From Chryseobacterium viscerum (GTDB taxonomy: Bacteria; Bacteroidota; Bacteroidia; Flavobacteriales; Weeksellaceae), in the NCBI RefSeq assembly GCF_002899945.2, contig NZ_PPEG02000004.1, positions 124,001 to 188,000 of the forward strand: DNA of 64,000 nucleotides. The letters are read 5' to 3'. Both the position numbers and the translations under genes were made by a program. Below, piece after piece: positions 17,100-26,030 of this stretch (its first letter is position 1; the number at the start of each line of letters is the position of its first letter). Under the pieces are notes generated by a model, which was not told the origin of the DNA, made no database searches, and saw only the letters and a list, made by a program, of their open reading frames with translations.

Positions 17100-18479
17100 T
17101 TAACCCTGAATTGCTTTTTTTTCCAAAGAATTAATATACGCATTCCATCCCTCTGTCTTGTAAGTGATTGCAGAGGCTTCTGGATTATCAGATTTATAGA
17201 TTCCTCTTCCTACAATAATAAAATCTGTATGAAGTGTCTTGAAAACATGTTCCGGTGTATTGTACTGCTGTCCTTTACCATCTCCGGAATCTGCAATGTT
17301 TACCCCTGGAGTGAATAATAAAAGCTCTTCAGGAATTTTATTCTGAGATACACCACCAATTACATTAGGATGAGATAAAGCTATTTTTAAAGCTTCCTCA
17401 CGATAGCTTGCAGTTGTTAATGCTCCCTTAGAAGACATTCCAACGATCGCTACTACCCCTACATTATTGAAACAGTCTAACGATTCAAAACCTCCGATCA
17501 CCTGAGATGTTACGAAATCTGCCCAATCTGTAATTTTGAAAACTCCGCTTGTGAACTGAAGTTCCTGAGTGTTTCCAATATCAGCAAATTTTCTGTCTTC
17601 CATCAATAAGAACTGGTGTTTTGCAGCAATTGCTTTTAAAGGAGTGATTGTTTTTTCGTATTCAAAATCAGAAATAATATCAATATGTGTTTTTAAAGCA
17701 ACGATATGTGGACCTACTTTTTCAGCCAGTTCCAGCAATTCCTGAGTAGTGGTTACATCTGCAGAAGCAATAAGGTTTGATTTTTTTGCTAACGCTGCTT
17801 CCAGCAACTTTTTTGAAACTGAGTGCTGTGCATTTTGAAGTTTTTGCTCATAAGAAGATCTTGTTTCTTCTTCAAACTGAATATGGTTCCCCTGAAGGAA
17901 ATCCTGGATTCTTTTTACTTCTTCATCTGACAATTCACCAGTTTCCTGAAGAATATCACACACTTCTGAAATATTGAAAAGAGTGTGTACTCTATAACCT
18001 TTGCTTTCTAACAACTGTTTTCCTCCTTGCTCTCTGTCCAATACCACCACAATGTCAGAAACCTTAAGATCTTCCTGTTCTATTTCCGGAATGGTTTCCA
18101 GCAAAGATTTTCCTGATGTGATCACATCTTCTACCAAAAGACAGTTCTGCCCTTTCTGGTAAATTCCTTCAATCAGTTTTTTCGTACCGTAGCTTTTCGC
18201 TTCTTTTCTTTTAATAATTAATGGAATGTAGCTTTCCAGAGACATGGCAGTAGCCATAGGAAGAGCAGCATAAGGAACTCCACAGATTAAATCAAAATTA
18301 TCCAATGGAAGCATTTCCAATAAATAATTAGCAAGATTTTTTAAAATTTTAGGATCAGAAGCCAAAGGTCTTAAGTCTACATAAAAAGGACTTTCGATAC
18401 CACTTTTTAAAGTGAACCTTCCAAATTTGATGATGCCTAGTTTGTAGCACTCTAAAAAGAATTCTTTTTTACTTTCCAT
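17100..18479 (-). CDS. Bifunctional orotate phosphoribosyltransferase / OMP decarboxylase (UMP synthase-like)
   Basis: A 459-residue fusion catalysing the last two steps of UMP synthesis. Residues 1-200 are the PyrE domain: FGRFTLKSGIESPFYVDLR, CGVPYAALPMA, and the PRPP loop LLVEDVITSGKSL (114-126). Residues about 215-455 are the PyrF domain: the catalytic block MEDRKFADIGNT (293-304), TPGVN, GQQYNTP and IIVGRGI. The PyrE-then-PyrF order and the DRKFADIGNT wording are those of eukaryotic UMP synthase rather than of the short bacterial PyrF enzymes. Start ATG at 18479, with a promoter box about 20 nt upstream. No carbamoyl-phosphate or PyrB/PyrC genes are adjacent. Confidence 0.93.
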   Translation of the reverse strand: MESKKEFFLECYKLGIIKFGRFTLKSGIESPFYVDLRPLASDPKILKNLANYLLEMLPLDNFDLICGVPYAALPMATAMSLESYIPLIIKRKEAKSYGTKKLIEGIYQKGQNCLLVEDVITSGKSLLETIPEIEQEDLKVSDIVVVLDREQGGKQLLESKGYRVHTLFNISEVCDILQETGELSDEEVKRIQDFLQGNHIQFEEETRSSYEQKLQNAQHSVSKKLLEAALAKKSNLIASADVTTTQELLELAEKVGPHIVALKTHIDIISDFEYEKTITPLKAIAAKHQFLLMEDRKFADIGNTQELQFTSGVFKITDWADFVTSQVIGGFESLDCFNNVGVVAIVGMSSKGALTTASYREEALKIALSHPNVIGGVSQNKIPEELLLFTPGVNIADSGDGKGQQYNTPEHVFKTLHTDFIIVGRGIYKSDNPEASAITYKTEGWNAYINSLEKKAIQG

Positions 18480-18498
18480 TATTTTTTATTAGATATTG

Positions 18499-18506
18499 CA
18501 AATTTA
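18499..18506 (-). promoter_or_regulatory. -7 promoter box (TAAATTTG) of pyrE-pyrF
   Basis: TAAATTTG on the minus strand lies 19 nt before the ATG at 18479 and matches the Bacteroidota consensus. The resulting leader would be about 10-15 nt, too short for a pyrimidine attenuator. Confidence 0.55.
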
Positions 18507-18548
18507 AGGAATTGAAATAAGGCTTAAAAATTTATCGCTCATTTGTAA

Positions 18549-18582
18549 ATAAAAAACCACCCCGGATTGACCAGGATGGTGT
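18549..18582 (-). terminator. Terminator of the DUF1232 gene
   Basis: On the minus strand CCATCCTGG and CCGGGGTGG pair (with G-U pairs) around a 5-nt loop and are followed by TTTTTTATTT, 18 nt after the stop at 18601. Confidence 0.8.
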
Positions 18583-18600
18583 GAAAAATATAATAAACTG

Positions 18601-18942
18601 TTATTTTACGATTTCTGCATCAATGACTTGAGCACCGCTGTATCTTCTTTCGGCTTCCCATAATAAAAATTTGTCAACCTCTTTGATGAGCTTAGGAATT
18701 GTCAGTGACAATACTGCCAGGTCGTCCATGACTCCAAGTACGGGGATAACAAATTCAGGAAGCAGGTCAATAGGAGAGAGTACATATAAAATTCCCAGTA
18801 AAGGAAGAATAATGTCTATGGATTTCATGGGATAAACTCCTTTTCTCCACATTTTGACCATTCTGAAAATATCAGGGATCTTTTTTATAAAGCCCTTGTG
18901 ATTGATGGCTTCTTTTGCAAGATTTAATTTTGAATATTTCAT
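18601..18942 (-). CDS. YkvA family protein (DUF1232)
   Basis: A 113-residue protein with the DUF1232 core: two hydrophobic segments around IDIILPLLGILYVLSPIDLLPEFVIPVLGVMDDLAVLSL (about residues 45-83). The SPIDLLPE and DDLA motifs are the family hallmark. It is probably a small inner-membrane protein. The cellular role of the family is not established. It is monocistronic, with its own terminator and separated from tlpA by 83 nt. Confidence 0.88.
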   Translation of the reverse strand: MKYSKLNLAKEAINHKGFIKKIPDIFRMVKMWRKGVYPMKSIDIILPLLGILYVLSPIDLLPEFVIPVLGVMDDLAVLSLTIPKLIKEVDKFLLWEAERRYSGAQVIDAEIVK

Positions 18943-19025
18943 TTTGTGTTTGGATTTAATAAACTTTTCAACGCTATTAATTTCACAAATCCTGTACCAA
19001 CAAATTATAAAATTTAGTTAAAATA

Positions 19026-19565
19026 TTATTTGATGATATTGTCAATGAACTGATGTACAGTCTCTGTGTTCCAATCCTTTGTAGCATCTTCTTTAATGAG
19101 GATTCTGCCGTTCTTATCCAAAAGGAAAGTCGTAGGAAATACTTTGGGAAGAATTTTCTCAGAAATCGGACTTTGAGCAATATATACAGGAACGCTGTAA
19201 TTATTCTCCTTCAAGAATTTTCTTACATCCTCTTCCTTATCATTCATCGCAATCAGGACAAAATCTACATTGTCTTTTCGGGAATCATACAGTTTTTGAA
19301 TAGATGGCCATTCTTTTCTGCACGGAGGGCACCAGGTTCCCCAGAAGTTAAGAAAAACTCCTTTGTCCTTAAAGTTTTTAAGATTCGTACTGGGAACATT
19401 GATTCCTTTAAGCTCTATATCGTAATCCTCTTCACTGATATGAACAGCATTTTCAATGGTTGCGACCGGTAAAAAAGTATCCTTCAGGAAATTCCTTATT
19501 CCCGGAACGAAAGCAACGATACCGATAACAACAATTAATACAAGATAAATGATATTTTTTTTCAT
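19026..19565 (-). CDS. TlpA/ResA-like membrane-anchored thiol-disulfide oxidoreductase
   Basis: A 179-residue protein with an N-terminal signal anchor (residues about 4-21) and a periplasmic thioredoxin fold. The active site is WCPPC (C79, C82) in FLNFWGTWCPPCRKEWPSIQ. The cis-Pro loop lies in KVFPTTFLLDKNG. Such proteins reduce periplasmic disulfides, often for cytochrome c maturation. The start is 9 nt after the stop of the thioredoxin-like gene at 19575, and both follow aroC closely, so the three are probably one operon. Confidence 0.88.
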   Translation of the reverse strand: MKKNIIYLVLIVVIGIVAFVPGIRNFLKDTFLPVATIENAVHISEEDYDIELKGINVPSTNLKNFKDKGVFLNFWGTWCPPCRKEWPSIQKLYDSRKDNVDFVLIAMNDKEEDVRKFLKENNYSVPVYIAQSPISEKILPKVFPTTFLLDKNGRILIKEDATKDWNTETVHQFIDNIIK

Positions 19566-19574
19566 ATCTCTTTT

Positions 19575-20138
19575 TTATAGCAGATCTAAAATTTCCTGAA
19601 CAGCATCTTTCCCTCTGTTTTTGGCATAATATATCTGCAGATCATTATAGAACATATCTTTTGGATAGGCTTCAGGATCTGCTTTATATTTCATCAGGAG
19701 CTCATATCCATATTTCGGACGTGGTCCCCATGAATTTTTTACATTCAGGTCTTTGTCGAGAATAAGTACTTTAGGAATAGATTCCGTACCGTTGGTCAGA
19801 AACTGATTGATTAGGCTTTTGTCGCTATCTCTCAGGAAAACTCTTACTTCATTATTTCCTTCAAAGAATCTGAAAAGTGCAGGTACTGTAGCGCTTGCAT
19901 CTCCACACCATGCTTCAGAAATAATTAAAATCTTTCCATCAAAATTTTTGGCAGCAAGTTCTTTCAACTGATCTTCATCCGGAACGTATTTTTTTACCGT
20001 TCTGTCCATTCGCTGAAGACCCAGTTCATAATATTGTTTATAATCAGCCTCCTGCTGGTTGGCAGGGGTCTCTAATCTTTTTTTTGCAATTTGAAGATAT
20101 TCTTCAAAGGAAATTCCTTTATCCCAGTAATTTTTCAT
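19575..20138 (-). CDS. Thioredoxin family protein with a single active-site cysteine
   Basis: A 187-residue cytoplasmic protein. The region ILIISEAWCGDASATVPALFRFF (about residues 70-92) corresponds to the thioredoxin active site but reads WCGDA, so only the first cysteine (C78) is kept. The cis-Pro region is TESIPKVLILDKDLN. A monothiol or non-redox (peroxidase-like or adaptor) role is more likely than a dithiol reductase role. ATG 20138 is preferred over the TTG two codons upstream. It lies between aroC (17 nt) and tlpA (9 nt). Confidence 0.8.
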   Translation of the reverse strand: MKNYWDKGISFEEYLQIAKKRLETPANQQEADYKQYYELGLQRMDRTVKKYVPDEDQLKELAAKNFDGKILIISEAWCGDASATVPALFRFFEGNNEVRVFLRDSDKSLINQFLTNGTESIPKVLILDKDLNVKNSWGPRPKYGYELLMKYKADPEAYPKDMFYNDLQIYYAKNRGKDAVQEILDLL

Positions 20139-20155
20139 TACCAAAAATATTTATG

Positions 20156-21226
20156 TTAAAAATTATTGATATTTCTTGTTTTGTTGATCAAAAACAGGTC
20201 TGCCAATACAAATGCAGCAAGACTTTCCACTACAGGAACTGCTCTCGGAACTACACAAGGGTCATGACGTCCTTTTCCTTCTACGATCACAGGATTTCCC
20301 TCCTTGTCAATACTGTCCTGAGGTCTCAGAATAGTGGCCACAGGCTTGAAAGCTACACGGAAATAGATATCCATTCCGTTGGAAATACCACCTTGTATAC
20401 CTCCTGAAAGATTAGATTTTGTGGTAAAATCTGTATTGAAAGCATCATTATGCTCTTTTCCTGTCATTTTGGCACCACAGAAACCGCTTCCATATTCAAA
20501 ACCTTTGCAGGCATTGATATTCAGCATTGCTTTTGCCAGTTCGGCCTGAAGTTTTGAAAAAATAGGTTCACCAATTCCTACAGGAACATTTTTAATCACA
20601 CAGGTGATTGTTCCTCCGATCGTATTCCCTTCTTTTTTGATCTCCTTGATTCTTGAAATCATCTTTTCAGCTGTTTCAGCATCAGGACAACGCACGTCAT
20701 TGCTTTCTGTTTGAGAAAAATCTAAAGCCTGGTAAGGTTTTTCACAGAAAATATCACCTACAGAAGAAACGTAAGCATTGATCTCAATGTCTGATAAAAG
20801 CTGCTTGGCAAGAGCTCCTGCCACTACCCAGTTCATTGTTTCCCTTGCAGAAGATTTTCCGCCGCCGCGATGATCTCTGAAACCAAACTTCTGGTCATAA
20901 GTAAAATCAGCATGACTCGGACGATATGCGCCTGCAATATGGTCATAATCTTTTGATTTCTGATTTTCGTTTTCAATGATAAAACCGATGGGGGTACCCG
21001 TTGTTTTTCCATCAAAGATTCCGGAAAGAAACTTTACTGTGTCACTTTCTTTTCTTTGTGTAACGATTGCCGACTGGCCAGGCTTTCTTCGGTTCAGTTC
21101 ATATTGAACCTTATCGAGATCTACCGTTAAACCTGCCGGAAAATTATTGATGATACCGCCGTAAGCCACTCCGTGACTTTCTCCAAATGTTGTAAGACTA
21201 AGAAGATTACCTAATGTGTTGAACAT
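20156..21226 (-). CDS. aroC: Chorismate synthase
   Basis: AroC (356 residues) converts EPSP to chorismate using reduced FMN, the last shikimate-pathway step. Signatures visible: [13 protein letters not shown] (residues 12-24), [31 protein letters not shown] (the FMN/phosphate-binding block), [26 protein letters not shown] and [15 protein letters not shown]. Length is normal. It heads a probable operon with two thioredoxin-fold genes, which is not a functional pairing I recognise. Confidence 0.96.
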   Translation of the reverse strand: MFNTLGNLLSLTTFGESHGVAYGGIINNFPAGLTVDLDKVQYELNRRKPGQSAIVTQRKESDTVKFLSGIFDGKTTGTPIGFIIENENQKSKDYDHIAGAYRPSHADFTYDQKFGFRDHRGGGKSSARETMNWVVAGALAKQLLSDIEINAYVSSVGDIFCEKPYQALDFSQTESNDVRCPDAETAEKMISRIKEIKKEGNTIGGTITCVIKNVPVGIGEPIFSKLQAELAKAMLNINACKGFEYGSGFCGAKMTGKEHNDAFNTDFTTKSNLSGGIQGGISNGMDIYFRVAFKPVATILRPQDSIDKEGNPVIVEGKGRHDPCVVPRAVPVVESLAAFVLADLFLINKTRNINNF

Positions 21227-21230
21227 AATA

Positions 21231-21238
21231 CAAAATTA
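21231..21238 (-). promoter_or_regulatory. -7 promoter box (TAATTTTG) of aroC
   Basis: TAATTTTG on the minus strand ends only 4 nt before the aroC ATG at 21226, so a leaderless transcript is predicted. Confidence 0.55.
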
Positions 21239-21276
21239 CCTATTTTTCTTCAGATAATAAAGTTTCTGGATTTGTT

Positions 21277-22911
21277 CTATTTATCAATGTTTTTGATATT
21301 ATTAATAACTTTTTCCGCTTCCTTTTTTTCCTCAGAAGTCATTTTTTTCCAGATAAATCCTTTTTTGATATCATTTTTGTCAAAAAGCTGTGGGAAAATT
21401 CCTGCTTTAGCATCATCAAAAATATAGAAAGGGGTGATAGCGGGAAGAGGAGTGTCAAAACTATAAGGGTAATTATGGGAAACATTAAATGTAAAGTTTC
21501 CTACTTTGAATGTGTCGAACTGTTGAAATTTGTACGTTGAAGGCTGGTAAAGCTGTTCTTTTTCAAATCCTGTCATAAAGCTTCCCACCCGGAAACTTGG
21601 AATATATTTTTGGATAAGCCCAGGAAAAGATATCATTGAAATAAAAAATACACTGAGCGCCGAAAAAACAAGAATAGATTTTTTTTGATTAAAATATTCG
21701 TGAAACAGGACAAAGAATATCACGAAAAAAACATCTATAAAAAATCTGTATTGGGCTGAAAAAGCCAGGATCAATATGCTTTTTATCAACAATGAAATAC
21801 AGATGAGGGTAATGAGTCTTCTTTTTTTGATCCATGCAAATATTGAAAAAATGCCTAAGCTCAGAATAAAAAGAATATTGATTTTTGATTTGATTCCGTC
21901 AAGAAAAAACCAGTTTTTAATATGATCGGCAGTTGAAAATTTCTGAATTTCCTCATAAGAATATTGCATGTCATATGTTTTCATGATTGCAAATTGTGAA
22001 GAAGTTTCTAAAGCTTTATGGCTGGGCTTCCAGAACATTCCTAGATCACCTATTGCTACAGGAAAGACAGGATAACCGAATGTCCAAATGTTTTTAATGA
22101 AGAACAATAATAAAATTGAACCTCCAAAAAGCAATTGTTTAAAATTTACTTTTAAAATAAAAATGGCGTTTAGGAAAACCAATATGGGCAGCCAAATCAT
22201 GGTTGGCTTTATGGTAAAAACGAAAATTGAGAAAGCAAAAAAAAGTGGTGTTTTGTTATTTCCGGCTATAATTTCATTTAAAATAATTAGGGAGAAGATA
22301 ATAACGGGAAGGTCGGGACTTGGTGATTGTGAAAACAATAGTAATATCGGGATGAAACAAAGGTGTATCCAATTTTTTCTTTCAATACTATAAAAAGTAT
22401 AGATCATCAGTAATACAGCATTGATTCTTAAAAATGGGTCTGAAAAATTTGAAAATCCAGCCTGAAAAATATGCCAAATAGACATCTGCCCTAAGGTGAG
22501 ATCTACATTAGAAATTCCTCTTATGAGTCCGTATTCTGTAAGCCATTGAATAGTGGGGATATAGTATCCGAAATGATCTAATATGTAAGGGTAAAATGAA
22601 CCTGCAAATAAGATAATAAGATTTACAGCACTCATTAATATGAAATCTTTCTTTGAAAACGCATAGAATTCCTGATAGAGTTTATTTTTAAAGAAAAAGA
22701 ATAATCCCAATACGATAGAAGGTATTTCAATATAGATGTTTAAAGGAATAAAAAAAGAGATAACAGTCCATATCAGGCTTATTCCCAGTATTCCTAATAG
22801 GATTTTTCCAGTGATTCCTTTATATAGTATTCCGGAAAAATTTCCCATGATTTCTCCCCAGCCTATTAAGACTGGAATGATGAAAATGGAAGAAAGCAGA
22901 ATCAATAGCAT
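21277..22911 (-). CDS. Multi-pass membrane protein, LIC_10190-like
   Basis: A 544-residue integral membrane protein with roughly a dozen hydrophobic segments spread along its length. The DHFGYYIPTIQWLTEYGLIRGISNVDLTLGQMS region after the first four segments is characteristic of the LIC_10190 family, as I remember it. Such proteins resemble glycan polymerases or mannosyltransferases in topology, but function is unproven. ATG 22911 is chosen: a further in-frame TTG at 22938 lies inside the terminator hairpin of the upstream gene. The ATG directly abuts that terminator, leaving no space for its own promoter. Confidence 0.75.
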   Translation of the reverse strand: MLLILLSSIFIIPVLIGWGEIMGNFSGILYKGITGKILLGILGISLIWTVISFFIPLNIYIEIPSIVLGLFFFFKNKLYQEFYAFSKKDFILMSAVNLIILFAGSFYPYILDHFGYYIPTIQWLTEYGLIRGISNVDLTLGQMSIWHIFQAGFSNFSDPFLRINAVLLMIYTFYSIERKNWIHLCFIPILLLFSQSPSPDLPVIIFSLIILNEIIAGNNKTPLFFAFSIFVFTIKPTMIWLPILVFLNAIFILKVNFKQLLFGGSILLLFFIKNIWTFGYPVFPVAIGDLGMFWKPSHKALETSSQFAIMKTYDMQYSYEEIQKFSTADHIKNWFFLDGIKSKINILFILSLGIFSIFAWIKKRRLITLICISLLIKSILILAFSAQYRFFIDVFFVIFFVLFHEYFNQKKSILVFSALSVFFISMISFPGLIQKYIPSFRVGSFMTGFEKEQLYQPSTYKFQQFDTFKVGNFTFNVSHNYPYSFDTPLPAITPFYIFDDAKAGIFPQLFDKNDIKKGFIWKKMTSEEKKEAEKVINNIKNIDK

Positions 22912-22940
22912 AAAAAAAGATTGCTTAAAAATAAGCAATC
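22912..22940 (-). terminator. Terminator of the glycine-zipper lipoprotein gene
   Basis: GATTGCTTA and TAAGCAATC form a perfect 9-bp stem. On the minus strand it is followed by TCTTTTTTT, 27 nt after the lipoprotein stop at 22967. The T-run runs straight into the next ATG at 22911. Confidence 0.85.
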
Positions 22941-22966
22941 TTTATATTGTATTGGGAAAATATTTA

Positions 22967-23521
22967 TTAATGAGGTTGTACCCTTCCGTCTTTTCTATCC
23001 TGTGATCTACCAATGGTATAACCGGTTGCACCACCTACAACACCACCAATTACAGCTCCAAGACCTCTGTTTTTCTTAGCGATAAGCGCTCCGGCAGCGG
23101 CCCCACCTACAGTACCAATTACGGTTCCTTTGGCAGCTTTACTCCATCCTTTTTTCTTAGTGGTTCCTTGTGAAGTACCGCTTCCGTTATTGGCATAAGT
23201 TCCATTGCTGCTTCCTCCTGAATTGGAATTGGAGCTTCTGTCTCTGTATACTGTTCGTGTTTCTCTGATCACCTGTGGTTTTGAATTATTCTCAGCAACA
23301 GCTTTTGCTTTTTTGCTTTCTGATATACTATCTGCTTTTTTCTGGGCTTCATATACCAGTTTTTCTTTTTCAATGGCTAGTTTTTGCTTCTCTATTTCAA
23401 GTTGTTTAGCTTGAAACTCAAGTTTCTGTACTTCCAGTGATTTCTCGGCAGTTCTGTCATCTTTCTTGCAGGCTGTCATTAATAAGACGGATAAAAATCC
23501 TGCTAATACTATCTTTCTCAT
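22967..23521 (-). CDS. Lipoprotein with coiled coil and glycine zipper
   Basis: A 184-residue lipoprotein: signal peptide with lipobox LLMTAC (lipidated C18), then a charged heptad-like helix (about 28-70, rich in Lys/Glu/Gln). A Ser/Asn/Gly linker (about 90-120) leads to a glycine zipper (GTVIGTVGGAAAGALIAKKNRGLGAVIGGVVGGATGYTIG, in two halves about 130-172). Glycine-zipper segments insert in membranes and the helix may span the periplasm, so a structural envelope role is likely. No catalytic motif. Confidence 0.8.
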   Translation of the reverse strand: MRKIVLAGFLSVLLMTACKKDDRTAEKSLEVQKLEFQAKQLEIEKQKLAIEKEKLVYEAQKKADSISESKKAKAVAENNSKPQVIRETRTVYRDRSSNSNSGGSSNGTYANNGSGTSQGTTKKKGWSKAAKGTVIGTVGGAAAGALIAKKNRGLGAVIGGVVGGATGYTIGRSQDRKDGRVQPH

Positions 23522-23872
23522 AATTCAAATTTTAATAAGATAAAGCCAAAACGACTTTGATTTTAGTTTTATTTCCAATTATGAAGCCAAATTTTAGTTA
23601 ATGAGTGTTAAATTTGGTAAAGGAAAAGTGAATTAATTTTAAATGCCGGTCAATTTTGTATTGTTGATGGGGATTCTATGTGTTTCGTATTGAAAATTGG
23701 TTTTATGTTAAATAATTCGTCAGAAAGGAAAAATTGATTCTTTAAGCAAAATCTTTCATTGGTTTTTTACTGTTCAGGAAATTTATCAGGAACATTTGTA
23801 AGTTTTAATTCATGAATAATTTTTATCAAATTCATATAAGTTGATTAATTTTGAGTGCCAAATACTTTTAAT
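23522..23872. other. Intergenic region, no gene seen
   Basis: 351 bases between divergent genes, AT-rich. No frame of interest was found. Promoters for both neighbours should be here, but no exact TAnnTTTG box at a suitable distance was recognised. Confidence 0.4.
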
Positions 23873-24313
23873 ATGAAAAAATCAATTTTTACAGTATCAG
23901 CATTTATTGGATTGCTGGCTGTTGCAACATCATTTTCCTCAAAGGAAGTTGTAGAAACCAATAAAGCATGTTCAGGAATATCTGATATTACCCCAAAAGC
24001 TCAGACTTATAAGATCCGTTATGGACTTCTTTCAAAAAGTGGAACAAAAATTCTTTCAGGAAATTATGATGTAGGAAGTTTTCTTGCTGAAAACATGGCT
24101 GCCGGAGAAGTGTATGATACTTATTATGGCGGTGGATTTCAGACGGTTCCGCAATATTACGATGGTCTTCCGGCAGGAACTTACACCTTTTCTGCTATGC
24201 AGGGTCAGGGAGGCTGGGTAGGTTATGGAACGGTAGTTGCTACAGTTTCTGATGCACAGGTAGATTCTGATGGATATATTACCGTCTATATTCCGATCAT
24301 TTGGGAGGAATAG
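23873..24313 (+). CDS. Small secreted protein of unknown function
   Basis: A 146-residue protein from ATG 23873. It has a short signal peptide (MKKSIFTVSAFIGLLAVATSFSS) and then a compact domain rich in Tyr and Gly: TYKIRYGLLSKSG, GEVYDTYYGGGFQTVPQYYDGLPAGTYTFSAMQGQGGWVGYG, then VDSDGYITVYIPIIWEE at the end. Alternating hydrophobic/polar strands suggest a small beta-sandwich. It is too short for a T9SS tail and has no lipobox, so it is probably periplasmic. I do not recognise the family. Confidence 0.75.
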   Translation: MKKSIFTVSAFIGLLAVATSFSSKEVVETNKACSGISDITPKAQTYKIRYGLLSKSGTKILSGNYDVGSFLAENMAAGEVYDTYYGGGFQTVPQYYDGLPAGTYTFSAMQGQGGWVGYGTVVATVSDAQVDSDGYITVYIPIIWEE

Positions 24314-24600
24314 GCTTGTGAGCCCAAAAATAATTAGCTACATTTACGCTTTCCAAAAATGAAGATTTTTTAGTCAATAGGTGATTGTTTGTGGTTTTTA
24401 TTTTGATTAAATATTTTTTATATTAAATAAAAACTAATATGTCTATATATTAATTGAAATTATTCACATTAATTTAATCTTCAGGATGCGGCTTTATTCT
24501 TATAAAGAATATTCATTCTTTTGTTCCGATGGTGTTTCCTAATTTCTACTTAAAGAAATAGGAGAATAAGGTTCATATTGAATGATTCTACAATATTCTG

Positions 24601-24670
24601 TTTAGATTTTTCTAAATAGATTTTTTTCATCATTTGTGTTTTTTAGGCCTCCTAACGGAGGCCGTTTCTT
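24601..24670 (+). ncRNA. Repeated terminator-ended element, copy 1 (candidate small RNA 3' end)
   Basis: A short hairpin (TTTAGA / TCTAAA, 24601-24616) is followed by a T-rich box at 24620-24644 whose 25 bases are identical to copy 2 at 25976-26000 (core TTTCATCATTTGTG). A strong terminator follows (GGCCTCC / GGAGGCC, loop TAAC, then T-rich). No gene on the plus strand lies upstream for hundreds of bases, so this is either the 3' end of an unannotated small RNA or a relic. The rest of 24314-24600 shows nothing coding. Confidence 0.45.
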
Positions 24671-24763
24671 TTACTCCAAGCTTTATGAGTCTACAGATAT
24701 AATAGATTTTTGGATACGGGTAACTTTTATACTAAAAACATTTCCCTTCCTTATTTTACCAAA

Positions 24764-24790
24764 AAGACTTCCCATGATGAGAAGCCTTTT
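24764..24790 (-). terminator. Terminator of the glycosyltransferase gene
   Basis: On the minus strand AGGCTTC and GAAGTCT pair (one G-U) around a 9-nt loop and are followed by TTTTT. The stem begins a few bases after the stop at 24792. Confidence 0.8.
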
Positions 24791-24791
24791 A

Positions 24792-25625
24792 TTATATACT
24801 ATCTAATGTAGCCTTTATTTTACTGATTATGCGGTGTTTTCTGTTGATTTGGTAATTAAGAAGTTCAAAAATCTCATCTGAACTGGTAAAAATCTCCGGA
24901 ACAATCTGATTGTTGATTTTTTTGATTCCCCGCCTTGTCATTGTATCATGTATCACTCTGGCAAATGATTCTTTTGCACTTTGTTTTGCTGTTTGCTGAG
25001 AAATTCCATTAGAATGAAGTCTGTATAAATATAAAGGTTCTTTGATGTATTTTATCTCTCCCTGTTCCAGTATTTTTAGATATAGATCCTGATCTACTGC
25101 ATTTTTCAAATTAGGATTAATCCCCGAAGTTCTTATATAAGTTTCTTTCTTAAATATAAAAAAATGAGCAAACTGAGTAGGGCAGTTAAAGAAATATCGA
25201 TTATTATAAATCTGCTTGGTGCCGGCATACACTCTTTCAGGAACAAGTTTTTCATCACAAAGCATCATCTGAGAATAAACGGCTACAAGATCATCTCTGC
25301 TGACGAATTCCTGAGTTGCTTTTTCCAGGGCTTCCGGATAAAGAGCATCATCCGGATCCAGAAAAGCACACAAATCTCCCTGAGCATAGGTCATGCATGC
25401 GGCTTTTGTAAAGCCGCAGCCTTTATTGATTGTATTATGGTAGAGTTTAAAACGGGAATCATTTTTGATCAAAGATTCTATAATCTCGACTGAATCATCT
25501 GTAGAAGCATCATCAATAATGATCACCTCCCAATTTTTATAGGATTGATTAATTAAAGAATGATAGCATTCCTTGAAATACTTTCCATTATTATAGTTGG
25601 CTATAAGTACAGAAAAATTTATCAC
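24792..25625 (-). CDS. Glycosyltransferase family 2 protein
   Basis: A 277-residue GT-A fold enzyme: FSVLIANYNNGKYF at the N-terminus, nucleotide-sugar motif IIIDDASTDDS (residues 35-45), GCGFTKAACMTYAQGDLCAFLDPDD with the metal-binding DPDD-type motif (about 93-96), then NPNLKNAVDQDLYLKILEQGEIKYI. No membrane segment. It probably transfers a sugar for a surface polysaccharide or glycoprotein. The acceptor is unknown and no other glycan genes are adjacent. The start is GTG at 25625, the only reasonable start before the core. Confidence 0.9.
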   Translation of the reverse strand: MINFSVLIANYNNGKYFKECYHSLINQSYKNWEVIIIDDASTDDSVEIIESLIKNDSRFKLYHNTINKGCGFTKAACMTYAQGDLCAFLDPDDALYPEALEKATQEFVSRDDLVAVYSQMMLCDEKLVPERVYAGTKQIYNNRYFFNCPTQFAHFFIFKKETYIRTSGINPNLKNAVDQDLYLKILEQGEIKYIKEPLYLYRLHSNGISQQTAKQSAKESFARVIHDTMTRRGIKKINNQIVPEIFTSSDEIFELLNYQINRKHRIISKIKATLDSI

Positions 25626-25924
25626 GTTATTTTGAATTAATGATGTAAAATTATAAAATAATATACATGAAAAACATACCCTTGATCATCGTGTATCTGA
25701 TATTTTTTTATTATATTTTGGAGATTATGGATATGAACTATATATTAATTATTGTTTATTGATGTAAGAGAGGTAATATATTGACGAATAATTATATAGT
25801 TAATGATTTGCATATGCTGTTTATTGTCTTTTTTTGAGAATTGCTATCAATAGGCTGAAAGAACTCATTGAAAAGAAATAACAATTTTATGATTATACTC
25901 ATAAAATAAGAAGAAAGAGTGGTA

Positions 25925-26030
25925 TATATTTGGGTAGAAATTAATAGATAAAATGATTTTTATCTCTGATATAAAATTTTTTTCATCATTTGTGTTTTTT
26001 GAGGCCTCCATTTATTGGAGGCTTTTTTTT
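25925..26030 (+). ncRNA. Repeated terminator-ended element, copy 2 (candidate small RNA)
   Basis: A perfect -7 box (TATATTTG, 25925-25932) precedes a hairpin (AGATAAAA / TTTTATCT, 25946-25965). The 25-base box identical to copy 1 (25976-26000) comes next, then a terminator (GCCTCC / GGAGGC followed by eight Ts). If the box is active, the RNA would be about 90 nt. No good -33 element was seen. No open reading frame of substance lies inside. Confidence 0.5.
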
